Made by a program: the position numbers and the translations under genes. 64,000 nt of DNA from Methylocaldum marinum (GTDB taxonomy: Bacteria; Pseudomonadota; Gammaproteobacteria; Methylococcales; Methylococcaceae): contig NZ_AP017928.1 in NCBI RefSeq assembly GCF_003584645.1, forward strand, positions 4,343,501-4,407,500, read 5' to 3'. The notes under the pieces were generated by a model. That model saw nothing but the letters and a program-made list of their open reading frames with translations, ran no database searches and had not been told where the DNA came from. This document shows, in pieces, positions 34,211 through 42,569 of the stretch. The first letter of the stretch is position 1; every line of letters begins with the position of its first letter.

Positions 34211-35371
34211 ATGCTGCTTTTCCTGCGTCTCGCGCTCCGAAATCTGTTGCGGCATAAACTGCGGACCGGTTTGACCGCGTTCGGTATCGTCATCGCGATC
34301 GTCGCTTTCGCTCTTCTAAGAACCGTGGTCGACGCCTGGTATGCCGGCGCGGAGGCGACTTCGGCCAATCGCCTGATCACCCGAAACGCCATCTCCCTGA
34401 CATTTCCGTTGCCGATCAGCCATGCCAACCGCATCCGGCAGTTAAGCGGGATCACCGGACTCAGCTACTCGAATTGGTTCGGCGGCGTGTATATCGACGA
34501 GCGGAATTTTTTCCCCCAGTTCGCCGTAGAGCCGAAAAGCTATCTTGAGCTTTACCCGGAACTCGTGCTGGCGGAGGCGGAGAAAACGGCATTCATAAAG
34601 GACCGGAAAGGCGCGATCGCGGGCCGTAAACTCGCGAAACAGTATGGCTGGAAGATCGGCGACGTCATTCCTTTGCGCGGAACCATCTATTCCGGCAATT
34701 GGAGTTTCGTCTTGCGGGGCATTTATCGGGGGGCGGAAAAAAAGACCGACGAGACCTTATTCCTGCTGCATTGGGACAACTTGAACGAAACCCTGAAGAA
34801 AACCGATCCCAATCGGGCCGAGCGGGTCGGCGTCTTCGTTCTCCGGATCGATCGGGTCGATCGTGCGGCGGAGCTGTCCGATGCGGTCGACCGGCTTTTC
34901 CAAAATTCGCTCGCGGAGACCTTGACCGAAACCGAGGAAGCGTTTCAGCTCGGCTTCGTCGCCATGACGGAAGCCATCCTGATCGCCATCAAGATCGTTT
35001 CTTTCGTGGTGGTCGCCATCATCATGGCGGTGATGGCGAACACCATGGCCATGAGCACCCGGGAGCGCCGGCGCGAATACGCAACACTCAAGGCGGTCGG
35101 GTTCGGATCGCGCTACCTGCTCTCGCTCATATTGGGTGAATCCCTGGTCTTGTCTATCGGTTCGGGCGTTCTGGGCATCCTGGCCACATTCCCGGCGGCC
35201 GGTTTCCTGGCGACCAAGTTCGGTACGCTTTTTCCCGTGTTCGAACTGTCCTTGCAAACCATGGGGCTGGGTATGCTGGCGTCGTGCCTGATCGGGTTCA
35301 CGGCGGCGTTATTTCCCGCCTGGCGCGTGATCACCCTGCCGGTCAGCGAAGGCTTGCGCAGCATAGGCTAG
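34211..35371 (+). CDS. ABC transporter permease, FtsX type
   Basis: A 386-residue permease with an N-terminal membrane helix (LRTGLTAFGIVIAIVAFALL), a periplasmic domain to about residue 255, and three C-terminal membrane segments (around IKIVSFVVVAIIMAVMANTMAMS, LILGESLVLSIGSGVLGIL and LGMLASCLIGFTAALFPAWR). The MSTRERRREYATLKAVGFG motif after the second helix is typical of FtsX/MacB permeases. It is the third gene of the export operon and is followed after 10 bases by a second permease, so the pump is probably a heterodimer. The ribosome-binding site is weak. Confidence 0.9.
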   Translation: MLLFLRLALRNLLRHKLRTGLTAFGIVIAIVAFALLRTVVDAWYAGAEATSANRLITRNAISLTFPLPISHANRIRQLSGITGLSYSNWFGGVYIDERNFFPQFAVEPKSYLELYPELVLAEAEKTAFIKDRKGAIAGRKLAKQYGWKIGDVIPLRGTIYSGNWSFVLRGIYRGAEKKTDETLFLLHWDNLNETLKKTDPNRAERVGVFVLRIDRVDRAAELSDAVDRLFQNSLAETLTETEEAFQLGFVAMTEAILIAIKIVSFVVVAIIMAVMANTMAMSTRERRREYATLKAVGFGSRYLLSLILGESLVLSIGSGVLGILATFPAAGFLATKFGTLFPVFELSLQTMGLGMLASCLIGFTAALFPAWRVITLPVSEGLRSIG

Positions 35372-35381
35372 GGACGGAAGC

Positions 35382-36548
35382 GTGACAATTCCGTTCTCTT
35401 ATTCGTGGAAGAGCTTGTGGGCGCGCAAGGCGACCTCGGTCCTGACGGCGGCGGGGATGGCCCTGGTCGTCTATGTTTTCGCCACCGTGCTGATGCTGAC
35501 CGAGGGACTCAAGCAGACCCTGGTGGCGACCGGAAGCGAAGACAACGTCATCCTGATCCGGAAGGGCGCGGAGACCGAAGTGCAAAGTACCATCGAGCGG
35601 GAGCAGGCCGCGATCATCGAGAGCGCGCCGGAGATTGCCTATGCTCCGAACGGAACCAAGCTGGCGTCGAAGGAGGTCATGGTTTTGATGACGCTGCCGA
35701 AACGGGGCAGCGACAAACCCTCCAATGTGACCATTCGAGGTTTGTCTCAGAAAGGGCTAACGCTAAGAACACAGGTGCGTTTGGCCGAGGGACGGATGTT
35801 CCGTCCCGGATCGTCCGAAATCGTTGCCGGAAAAAAAATCGCGGAGAATTTCAAAGGTTCCGGTATCGGGGAAACCATGCGCTTCGGCCTGCGCGATTGG
35901 ACCGTCGTTGGCGTCATGGATGCCGGAAATACCGGCTTCAGCTCCGAAATATGGGGTGACGCCGAGCAGTTGATGCAGGCGTTTCGGCGGACGGCGTATT
36001 CCGCGGTCGTCGCCAGGCTCGCCGATGTCTCGCTATTGGAGCCGTTCAGAGACCGCGTGGAAGCCGACCCGCGCATGAAGGTGGAGGCCCAGCGGGAAAC
36101 GGAGTTTTATGCCGAGCAATCGGAAATGCTGGCGAATTTTCTGGAGATACTCGGCATGACCCTGAGCATCATATTTTCGCTGGGAGCGATCATCGGTGCG
36201 GTCATTACGATGTACGGCGCGGTGGCGAGCCGGACCCGCGAAATCGGAACCTTGAGGGCGCTGGGGTTTCGCCGCGGCGGAATTTTGAGCGCGTTTCTTT
36301 TCGAATCGTCGCTCCTGGGTTTGATAGGCGGTTTCGCCGGCGTTGCCTTGGCATCCACGATGCAATTCCTGACGGTTTCCACCCTCAACTGGCAGACGTT
36401 TTCCGAGCTGGCCTTCACGTTCACGATGACGCCGGCAATCGCCTGCCAGTCGCTCGTGTTTTCCTTGTTCATGGGGCTGGCCGGCGGCCTGCTTCCCGCC
36501 CTGCGGGCTGCCCGGATGGATCTTATCGACGCCTTGCGATCCGTGTGA
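35382..36548 (+). CDS. ABC transporter permease, FtsX type (second)
   Basis: A 388-residue permease starting at GTG (35382). Layout as in the preceding gene: LWARKATSVLTAAGMALVVYVFATVLMLTEG is the first helix, then the periplasmic domain (to about residue 260), then three helices. SRTREIGTLRALGFRRGGILSAFLFES is the conserved cytoplasmic segment, and LPALRAARMDLIDALRSV is the usual C-terminal tail. It is the last gene of the adaptor-ATPase-permease-permease operon. It converges on the unrecognised gene at 36579 with a 30-base gap and no clear terminator. Confidence 0.9.
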   Translation: MTIPFSYSWKSLWARKATSVLTAAGMALVVYVFATVLMLTEGLKQTLVATGSEDNVILIRKGAETEVQSTIEREQAAIIESAPEIAYAPNGTKLASKEVMVLMTLPKRGSDKPSNVTIRGLSQKGLTLRTQVRLAEGRMFRPGSSEIVAGKKIAENFKGSGIGETMRFGLRDWTVVGVMDAGNTGFSSEIWGDAEQLMQAFRRTAYSAVVARLADVSLLEPFRDRVEADPRMKVEAQRETEFYAEQSEMLANFLEILGMTLSIIFSLGAIIGAVITMYGAVASRTREIGTLRALGFRRGGILSAFLFESSLLGLIGGFAGVALASTMQFLTVSTLNWQTFSELAFTFTMTPAIACQSLVFSLFMGLAGGLLPALRAARMDLIDALRSV

Positions 36549-36578
36549 ACGATCCGAAACGGCAGCGGTTTCGGCGGC

Positions 36579-37097
36579 TCATCCGGCCAGACGGATAAGG
36601 TCGAGGCGTTTGCGCGCCTCTTGCAGATGCTGCTGCCAATAATTGCGGTAGCCGTTCGACCAAAGCCGCTGTGCGGATTGATCGCCGACCATGCCGGCCT
36701 CGTACGAAGCCAGCCCTCGTCTGACTTCGAAATAGATATCGATCAGGTTTTCCGAAAGGTTTCCGAGGCCCAGGTCGTTATATCCGGTGATCTCCGGCTC
36801 CGGCGACAGTTCGTCGTAGTGGTCCAGATATCGCTTCAAGCGAAGATAGGACTCGAAACGCGCATCCAAATCATGGGCCAATTTATACGCGTGATAGGGT
36901 TCTTGAGAAGCGAGCCGCCTGACCGAGGCGTCCAGCCTCAGCAAGGCGCTCTCCACGCACTTCAGCCATTCTGCCAGCTGATTGGCTCTGACTTGCTCGA
37001 TCAGGCGGCAGTAGTCCTGCGCGGCTTCGGCGACCGCTTCGAGCGGCGTTTTATCGTCAATCACGTCTTTCGACCGGTTATATTCAACTGACTCCAA
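36579..37097 (-). CDS. Protein of unknown function
   Basis: A 172-residue, mostly alpha-helical soluble protein with no signal or membrane segment. The apparent start is a TTG at 37097 without a good ribosome-binding site; a GTG at 37064 is another option. It contains EAVAEAAQDYCRLIEQV and LGLGNLSENLIDIYFEVRRGL, then a Trp/Tyr-rich C-terminal helix (LWSNGYRNYWQQHLQEARKRL). This recalls the DUF5063 family, but the match is by impression only. Convergent with the export operon and not obviously part of it. Coding status is supported by length, codon pattern and lack of a better frame. Confidence 0.6.
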   Translation of the reverse strand: MESVEYNRSKDVIDDKTPLEAVAEAAQDYCRLIEQVRANQLAEWLKCVESALLRLDASVRRLASQEPYHAYKLAHDLDARFESYLRLKRYLDHYDELSPEPEITGYNDLGLGNLSENLIDIYFEVRRGLASYEAGMVGDQSAQRLWSNGYRNYWQQHLQEARKRLDLIRLAG

Positions 37098-37457
37098 ATC
37101 ATGTGAGTGTCTTCAGCGATGAATCGCACCGCACCGAATTCATTTCACGAGCGGTTCGAAAGTCGATCGCTCCCCCCAGCCGAGCGTATCTTGAACAAGT
37201 CTAGTCAATCCGGGGCGATTCCGCTTGACGCACCCTTAAGCTTTGCCGGTTCGCGAAAGGTGGAAAGTCATACCGGACGGACAGCCGGAAATAGGGTTAC
37301 CAAAGAACAAAATTCCGGCGTGCGCCATTGGAGTGCCCGATTTTGCGATCAAAATCTCAGAAACGTCGGGCCCGAAGCACATATTCGCTGCGTCCGAATT
37401 GTAAGAACCCGGCTTCGAACTAAAATCAAATGAGTCATAAGCCCTATTTGTCCCACT
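37098..37457. other. Intergenic region, no gene seen
   Basis: About 360 bases between divergent genes. A short forward frame (37107-37433) lacks a ribosome-binding site and family resemblance. No promoter motif was convincing. Confidence 0.4.
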
Positions 37458-39038
37458 ATGCAACACGATCCGGCACTACCTTTCAAGCTCGACATCGAAT
37501 CGGCCGCGGTTTGGATGGATGGACTGTCCGTGACCAATACCCGCGAATGCTGCCGCGTGCTTTATCCGGCATTGCGGAGCCTGAACGGCTCCTCGGTCGA
37601 GCCTCGTCTCCGTTTTACGATCCTCGAAAGGTGCCGACTGACCGTGACGAGGCTCGAAAAAGGGCTCGTACCTTATTTTCTCGACAAGCCTTTTCCATTG
37701 GATGGAAAAACGCGAAAAATCGCCAGTCTGTGCTCCAGATTTCATAGCGAGCTGGCGTCGGGTTACCGGCAAGTCGTGGAAGCGGAAACGTTCGCCGAGA
37801 CGTTCGATGCCCACGAGCAGGCTTTGATTTTCAGGCGCGCGTTCGAATCATATGCCAGTTGTCTTCTCAGGACCGCCCAGATTTACGAGGCACATCCTTT
37901 ATCCTCCTGGTCGTCCGTCTTCGATCTTTTTCAGTTGGCCGAGCAGCGGGGGCTTTCCAATGCGGTTCAATCATACGAAATCTCGGGGGCGGTTTCCGTG
38001 GCTTTGTTCTTCAAAGTCATACTGTTATTCGGGATCGCGGTTCCCGGCACGCTGGGCCAGCGGGACATGCAGCGGCTGTACGATTTCCTGGTGGCCCGCG
38101 CGGAGTCCGTGAAAATCGAATCTTCGCCGGTAAGCAACGGTACGCGGGCGGTTTTGAGTTTCGATCTGACGGTTGCGGGGACTATTATGCCTGTGCCCGC
38201 GCCGGCTCCGGTCGACAAGCCGGGACTCCGCTTTTTGTTCATGGACCGGCTGCTGAACGAATTGCGCGGCGAAATTCGGATGCACGGCAAGCCGGAGGAA
38301 AATCCGCTGACGCTTATTCTCCCGAGACTGGGTGGGCGTCTGCCGCATCAGCCGGAACTGACGGCGCGAAGCGCTGCCGTCAGCTTCGGAATTGATGCGA
38401 TCGCCATAACGGTACGTCTTGTCGAGCGGCGCCGAGTCGGCGGTGCCGCTCGAGATCCCTGGTCGAACCTGGAGCAACTTGAATTGGCGCCTCTCAGTAC
38501 GGAGTCAAGATCGGAGATTCTCGGATCCAAGTCTACCGGCACTTTCGCTGCCGCTTTGGTGTCCGGTGCGGGAGGCAAGGATGATAGCCCGGGTACGGGT
38601 TTCAGAGACATGCGATCGGTCAAGGTCTATCGAAGCGAACTGCCCGGTTTTTATATCGTGGATTCCGGCGGACAGGTATTTCGCGTGGGCGACCTGATTT
38701 CCTTGAATACCGACGATGAGATTATCCAGGTAGGGGTTGTGCGGGGTGGACAGATCCATAACGGCCAGTTCTGTTACAGCGTCGAGCTGATCGGAAATCA
38801 GCCGTGCTCTGTACTCTTCTTGGGCGAGCCGCCGGGAGGTCGTCCGCAAAACGCCTTGATGTTCCTCGGCTCGGGCGGTCTAGTCATTCCGTCCGTCAAG
38901 CTGCGTGGCGGCGATACGATTTTTGTGGAACAGCGGAACGCGAAAAAGGCTTTTCGAGTCGCGAAGGTCCTGGAATCTAACGGAAATTTCTGCCACGTCG
39001 CGCTAACCACAGCCGAGGAACCGGCGTCGTTCGGCTGA
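37458..39038 (+). CDS. Large soluble protein of unknown function
   Basis: A 526-residue protein that I could not assign. The N-terminal 200 residues are helical: VTNTRECCRVLYPALRSLNG, then PRLRFTILERCRLTVTRLEKGL, then FLDKPFPLDGKTRKIASLCSRFHSELASGY. This pattern occurs in conserved hypothetical proteins of beta- and gammaproteobacteria. The C-terminal 130 residues are beta-rich (VYRSELPGFYIVDSGGQVFRV and later SVKLRGGDTIFVEQRNAKKAF) and could be a PilZ- or barrel-like regulatory domain, although the PilZ RxxxR/DxSxxG motifs were not seen. No signal peptide or confident membrane helix. Monocistronic by position; the ATG at 37458 has no clear Shine-Dalgarno sequence. Confidence 0.7.
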   Translation: MQHDPALPFKLDIESAAVWMDGLSVTNTRECCRVLYPALRSLNGSSVEPRLRFTILERCRLTVTRLEKGLVPYFLDKPFPLDGKTRKIASLCSRFHSELASGYRQVVEAETFAETFDAHEQALIFRRAFESYASCLLRTAQIYEAHPLSSWSSVFDLFQLAEQRGLSNAVQSYEISGAVSVALFFKVILLFGIAVPGTLGQRDMQRLYDFLVARAESVKIESSPVSNGTRAVLSFDLTVAGTIMPVPAPAPVDKPGLRFLFMDRLLNELRGEIRMHGKPEENPLTLILPRLGGRLPHQPELTARSAAVSFGIDAIAITVRLVERRRVGGAARDPWSNLEQLELAPLSTESRSEILGSKSTGTFAAALVSGAGGKDDSPGTGFRDMRSVKVYRSELPGFYIVDSGGQVFRVGDLISLNTDDEIIQVGVVRGGQIHNGQFCYSVELIGNQPCSVLFLGEPPGGRPQNALMFLGSGGLVIPSVKLRGGDTIFVEQRNAKKAFRVAKVLESNGNFCHVALTTAEEPASFG

Positions 39039-39480
39039 ATTCGCCTTGCTCGGTGTCGGGCGGAACTCCCAACATATATCCGTGCCTTGCAGACGTGCCC
39101 GAACCGGGCGAGAGTTCCAGGCGATCCATGGAGCCGATGTGCTCCGATGTATGGACCAAGCGACCGTTCGTAAAAAAATGGACACCAGAATTACAGGGGG
39201 AAATGGCTTTTTCGGTTAATGGAGGGGAAAATTAGGCAGATATGGAGAAGTTGTAAGCTGTACCCTGGTGTCCGAGATGAAGAGGTTATGCACAGATTAA
39301 AAAGCAATCAGCATGCCACGACTGAAATACAAGTAAAATCAATGGCATGATGGCTCTGTCAGTTGGTGCGCAATGGGGGACGGGGCATCTGCCTCATGGG
39401 TATACGGGAAACCGCGCACCCGCCCGCTCGGACATGAAGCGTTTTTCGACCGAAACCGGTCTCGCTCCAAAGTGATCGCG
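39039..39480. other. Intergenic region, no gene seen
   Basis: About 440 bases. It holds a spaced inverted pair CATGCCA/TGGCATG (about 39313 and 39342), which might be an operator, and an A/T-rich stretch ahead of the methyltransferase-like gene. No coding frame is supported. Confidence 0.35.
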
Positions 39481-40260
39481 ATGCGGAAGTACGGTGGTGT
39501 TCTCGTCCATTGTTGCAGGGACGACCTCGGCCTCATCGAGGTCGTCGACACTTATGGCGTGCGATCCCTGCATTTCGGTACCCACCCCAAGCAAAGCGCG
39601 ATGTCGCTCGCCGAACCGGAAAAACTGGAACTTTCCTATGCGCGGGCGATGCTCGCCGGGCTTTTGTTCAAACCCGAGCCGCGCAAAATTCTCCTGCTGG
39701 GATTGGGCGGCGGCACGCTCGCGAAATTTCTGTTCAATCAATTCCCGGAATGCCGAATCGATGCCGTCGAGTGGCGGGCGGCGGTCGCCGAGATCGCATA
39801 CGAATATTTCGGTCTTCCCAGGGACGCGCGGCTCGGCGTACATGTCTCGGACGTCAATGAATTCGTCTGTGCCGAAGCCGAGCGGCGAGGAGAGGCATAC
39901 GATTACATTCTGGTGGACGTGTTCGACCATCAGGGCCTGGCGGAAGCGGTGAATCAACAGGATTTCTTTTCGGCCAGCCGCAGGCTTTTACACCACGAGG
40001 GGATACTCGCCATCAACTTGTGGGGAACCCAGACCCAGTCCCTCAGGCAATCCATGAGCCTGCTCAACCTGTACTTCGAACGACGCACGATGCGCCTGCA
40101 GGTCCCCGGCCGGGGCAATGTGATCGGCTTCGGTTTCGGCCAGCACGTGGAACGCGCCGAGATAGCCGAGCTGAACCAGCAGGCTAAGACTCTGGAACTA
40201 CTCCTCGGCATCGAGTTTCCGCGCCTGCTGCGTCTGCTGTCCTATTCCGGGTGGCGGTAA
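39481..40260 (+). CDS. Spermidine-synthase-like (class I methyltransferase fold) protein
   Basis: About 259 residues from the ATG at 39481, chosen because homology begins there (MRKYGGVLVHCCRDDLGLIEVVDTYGVRSLHFG); the frame is open back to 39373. Motif I is ILLLGLGGGTLAKFL, followed by IDAVEWRAAVAEIAYEYFGL with the acidic binding residue and DYILVDVFDHQGLAE, as in polyamine synthases. The catalytic-loop Asp pattern GGGDG of true SpeE is replaced by GGGTL, so it may not make spermidine. It fits the family of spermidine-synthase-related proteins of unknown substrate. The 110-bp repeat family's third copy lies 20 bases downstream. Confidence 0.75.
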   Translation: MRKYGGVLVHCCRDDLGLIEVVDTYGVRSLHFGTHPKQSAMSLAEPEKLELSYARAMLAGLLFKPEPRKILLLGLGGGTLAKFLFNQFPECRIDAVEWRAAVAEIAYEYFGLPRDARLGVHVSDVNEFVCAEAERRGEAYDYILVDVFDHQGLAEAVNQQDFFSASRRLLHHEGILAINLWGTQTQSLRQSMSLLNLYFERRTMRLQVPGRGNVIGFGFGQHVERAEIAELNQQAKTLELLLGIEFPRLLRLLSYSGWR

Positions 40261-40279
40261 ACCGGCGATCGGTCTTAAG

Positions 40280-40377
40280 GGAAGCTCCGATTAAGCCTCC
40301 AATTGTGCGATGGGCTTGAACATCTGATTGATCGTGAATGTGCTCTCTCCGTGGGATTGGGCTGTTTCAGGGCTTCC
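40280..40377 (-). repeat. MITE-like repeat, copy 3 (inverted, diverged)
   Basis: GGAAGCTCCGATTAAGCCTCCAATT at the left end matches the reverse complement of the right end of the 110-bp repeat, CTGATTGAT appears in the middle, and TTTCAGGGCTTCC closes it. At 98 bp it is slightly shorter and more diverged than the copies at 4714 and 15567. Its last base is the first of the EF-G-like gene's stop codon. Confidence 0.55.
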
Positions 40378-42431
40378 TAATCTTCCGGCCCCGGCTTGTA
40401 CTGCGCCATAAGCTGCTGCTGGATGTTCGGCGACACCGGTTCGTAGTGGCTGAATTCCAGGGTGTAGGAGCCTTGGCCCGCGGTGAGCGATTTGAGCCGC
40501 GAATGATAGCTGCTCAGTTCGGCGAGCGGCGCGCGGGCGCTGACCGTGGCCATCCCGCTGCGCGCCGGAGCGGTGCCGGACACCTGGCCGCGGCGGGATG
40601 CCAGATCGCCGGTGACGTCGCCGATCGCCGACTCCGGAACACTGATCTCCATGTCGACCACCGGTTCCAGGACGATGGGGCGCGCTTTCGCGACGGCATC
40701 CTGGAAGGCTTTTTTGCCGGCGGCGACGAAGGCCACTTCCTTGCTGTCCACCGGGTGCGCCTTTCCGTCGTAAACCACCACGCGGACATCCTGCATCGGG
40801 TGGCCCGCCACGGCGCCCATGGCCAATGCCTGCCGCACGCCTTTTTCGACAGCCGGAATGAACTGTCCCGGAATCGCGCCGCCTTTGACTTCGTCCACGA
40901 ACTCGAAACCCGCGCCTCTTTCCAGCGGTTCGATGCGCAGGAAAACCTCGCCGAACTGACCGGCGCCCCCGGTTTGTTTCTTGTGGCGGTGGTGCCCCTC
41001 GGCCGCCGAGGTGACCGTCTCGCGGTATGGGATTTTGGGAGGATGGGTGTCCACTTCCAGCTTGTACTGCTGCTGCATTTTCTCCAGTACCCGTTGCAGG
41101 TGGAGTTCACCCAGGCCGTGCATCACTTCCTCGTGAGCGGAGGCGTCGAATTCCACGCCCAGGGCGGGATCTTCCGCTTCCAGCTTATGCAGGACCTCGG
41201 AAAGCTTGTGTTCGTCGCCGCGCCGCCTCGGCGTGATTGCCAGGCCGAAAACGGCATGGGGAAACTCGAGCGGTTTCAAGTGGATGTGATCGTCCTCGGG
41301 CGCGTCGTGCAATACGGCGTCGAACTCGATTTCTTCCACTTTGGCCACGGCGCAGATATCGCCCGGTATGCAGCGCGTCACCGGGACGTGCTGTTTGCCC
41401 TGGAGCATGAACACATGCCCCGCCTTGAACGGCTTGCGCGACTCGCCTATGAGCAGTTGGGTGTCGGGTTCGACCGTGCCCTGGTGCACCCGGAAGACCG
41501 ACATCTTGCCGACATAAGGGTCCATTTCCACCTTGAACACATGAGCCAGCACGTGCTTGGCAGGATCGGGCTCCGACCGGAACGGCACGGCGTTCTTGCG
41601 TTCGGTATTGGACGGCCAGCGCTCGAACAAAGGCGGATTGCCTTCCTTGGGATTCGGCAGCAGCCTTACGAACGCGTCGGCCAATTCCGGAACGCCGACG
41701 CCGGTGCGGGCGGAAACGAAACAAATGGGAACCAGATGGCCGTTGCGCAAGGCCTCTTCAAGCGGGGTGTGCAATTCTTCGGGCGCGATCTCGCCTTGCT
41801 CCAGGTAAAGGGTCATGAGCGTCTCGTCGACTTCGACCACCTGATCCACGAGTGCCCGATGGGCTTCCGGCGGCGAGGAAAAATCGGTCTTGCCGGCGCC
41901 GTTGAAGAAGCAGTCGACAATCCGAGTGCCTTTGTCCGCCGGGAGGTTGATCGGCAGGCATTCCTTGCCGAAGGATTCGCGAATTTCCTTCACCAGGCCC
42001 GGCAGATCCAGGTTGTCGCCGTCGATCCTGTTGACGACGATCATGCGGCACAAGCGACGCGCCTGGGCCCATTGCATCATCCGGCTCGCGGTGAATTCGA
42101 TGCCGTTGCCGGCATTGATGACCACCGCCACGGTTTCCACGGCATCCAGCGCGCATAATGCCTGGCCCATGAAGTCCGGATATCCCGGCGTATCCAGAAG
42201 GTGGATGCGGGCGCCGTTATGGTCGATGTGGGTGACGGCGAGTTTTTGCGAATGCTGGTGGGCTTTTTCGAGAGGATCGTAGTCGCAGATAGTCGTTCCT
42301 TTCTCCACGCTGCCCGGAGCATTGATCATTCCCGTCTTGTAAAGCAGCGCTTCGGCCAATGTCGTCTTGCCCGCGCCCGAGTGTCCGACCAGTGCGATAG
42401 TTCTGATGTCTTCGGTCGAGTATGCGTTCAT
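40377..42431 (-). CDS. Elongation factor G-like GTPase
   Basis: About 684 residues from the ATG at 42431; a GTG four codons upstream (42443) is also possible. G1 is ALVGHSGAGKTTLAEALL, G3 is LLDTPGYPDF and G4 is VVNRIDGD (NKxD degenerate to NRID). Domains II to V follow, with HGLGELHLQRVLEKM and the EF-G C-terminal GQGSYTLEFSHYEPV. Degenerate G4 and the shortened N-terminus mark it as one of the EF-G paralogues whose role differs from canonical translocation, possibly recycling or stress. It stands alone, next to the guanidine operon's last gene but separated from it by about 140 bases. Confidence 0.88.
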   Translation of the reverse strand: MNAYSTEDIRTIALVGHSGAGKTTLAEALLYKTGMINAPGSVEKGTTICDYDPLEKAHQHSQKLAVTHIDHNGARIHLLDTPGYPDFMGQALCALDAVETVAVVINAGNGIEFTASRMMQWAQARRLCRMIVVNRIDGDNLDLPGLVKEIRESFGKECLPINLPADKGTRIVDCFFNGAGKTDFSSPPEAHRALVDQVVEVDETLMTLYLEQGEIAPEELHTPLEEALRNGHLVPICFVSARTGVGVPELADAFVRLLPNPKEGNPPLFERWPSNTERKNAVPFRSEPDPAKHVLAHVFKVEMDPYVGKMSVFRVHQGTVEPDTQLLIGESRKPFKAGHVFMLQGKQHVPVTRCIPGDICAVAKVEEIEFDAVLHDAPEDDHIHLKPLEFPHAVFGLAITPRRRGDEHKLSEVLHKLEAEDPALGVEFDASAHEEVMHGLGELHLQRVLEKMQQQYKLEVDTHPPKIPYRETVTSAAEGHHRHKKQTGGAGQFGEVFLRIEPLERGAGFEFVDEVKGGAIPGQFIPAVEKGVRQALAMGAVAGHPMQDVRVVVYDGKAHPVDSKEVAFVAAGKKAFQDAVAKARPIVLEPVVDMEISVPESAIGDVTGDLASRRGQVSGTAPARSGMATVSARAPLAELSSYHSRLKSLTAGQGSYTLEFSHYEPVSPNIQQQLMAQYKPGPED

Positions 42432-42569
42432 AGTCGTTCTCACTCTCGCGATTGGGGGGTTGCGGTCGAGTGTAGGGGAGTAGGCGGGTTGAGTTCAAGT
42501 TGCCCCGTTTTAGATTCAATCGGCTTTCAGGGGTTCGATCGAGGTCATTGCCGCGTATTCGGCTCGGGG

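Noticed and set aside
40338..42158. A 606-codon forward frame opposite the EF-G-like gene
   Set aside because: Shadow of the reverse-strand GTPase, caused by high GC at third positions.
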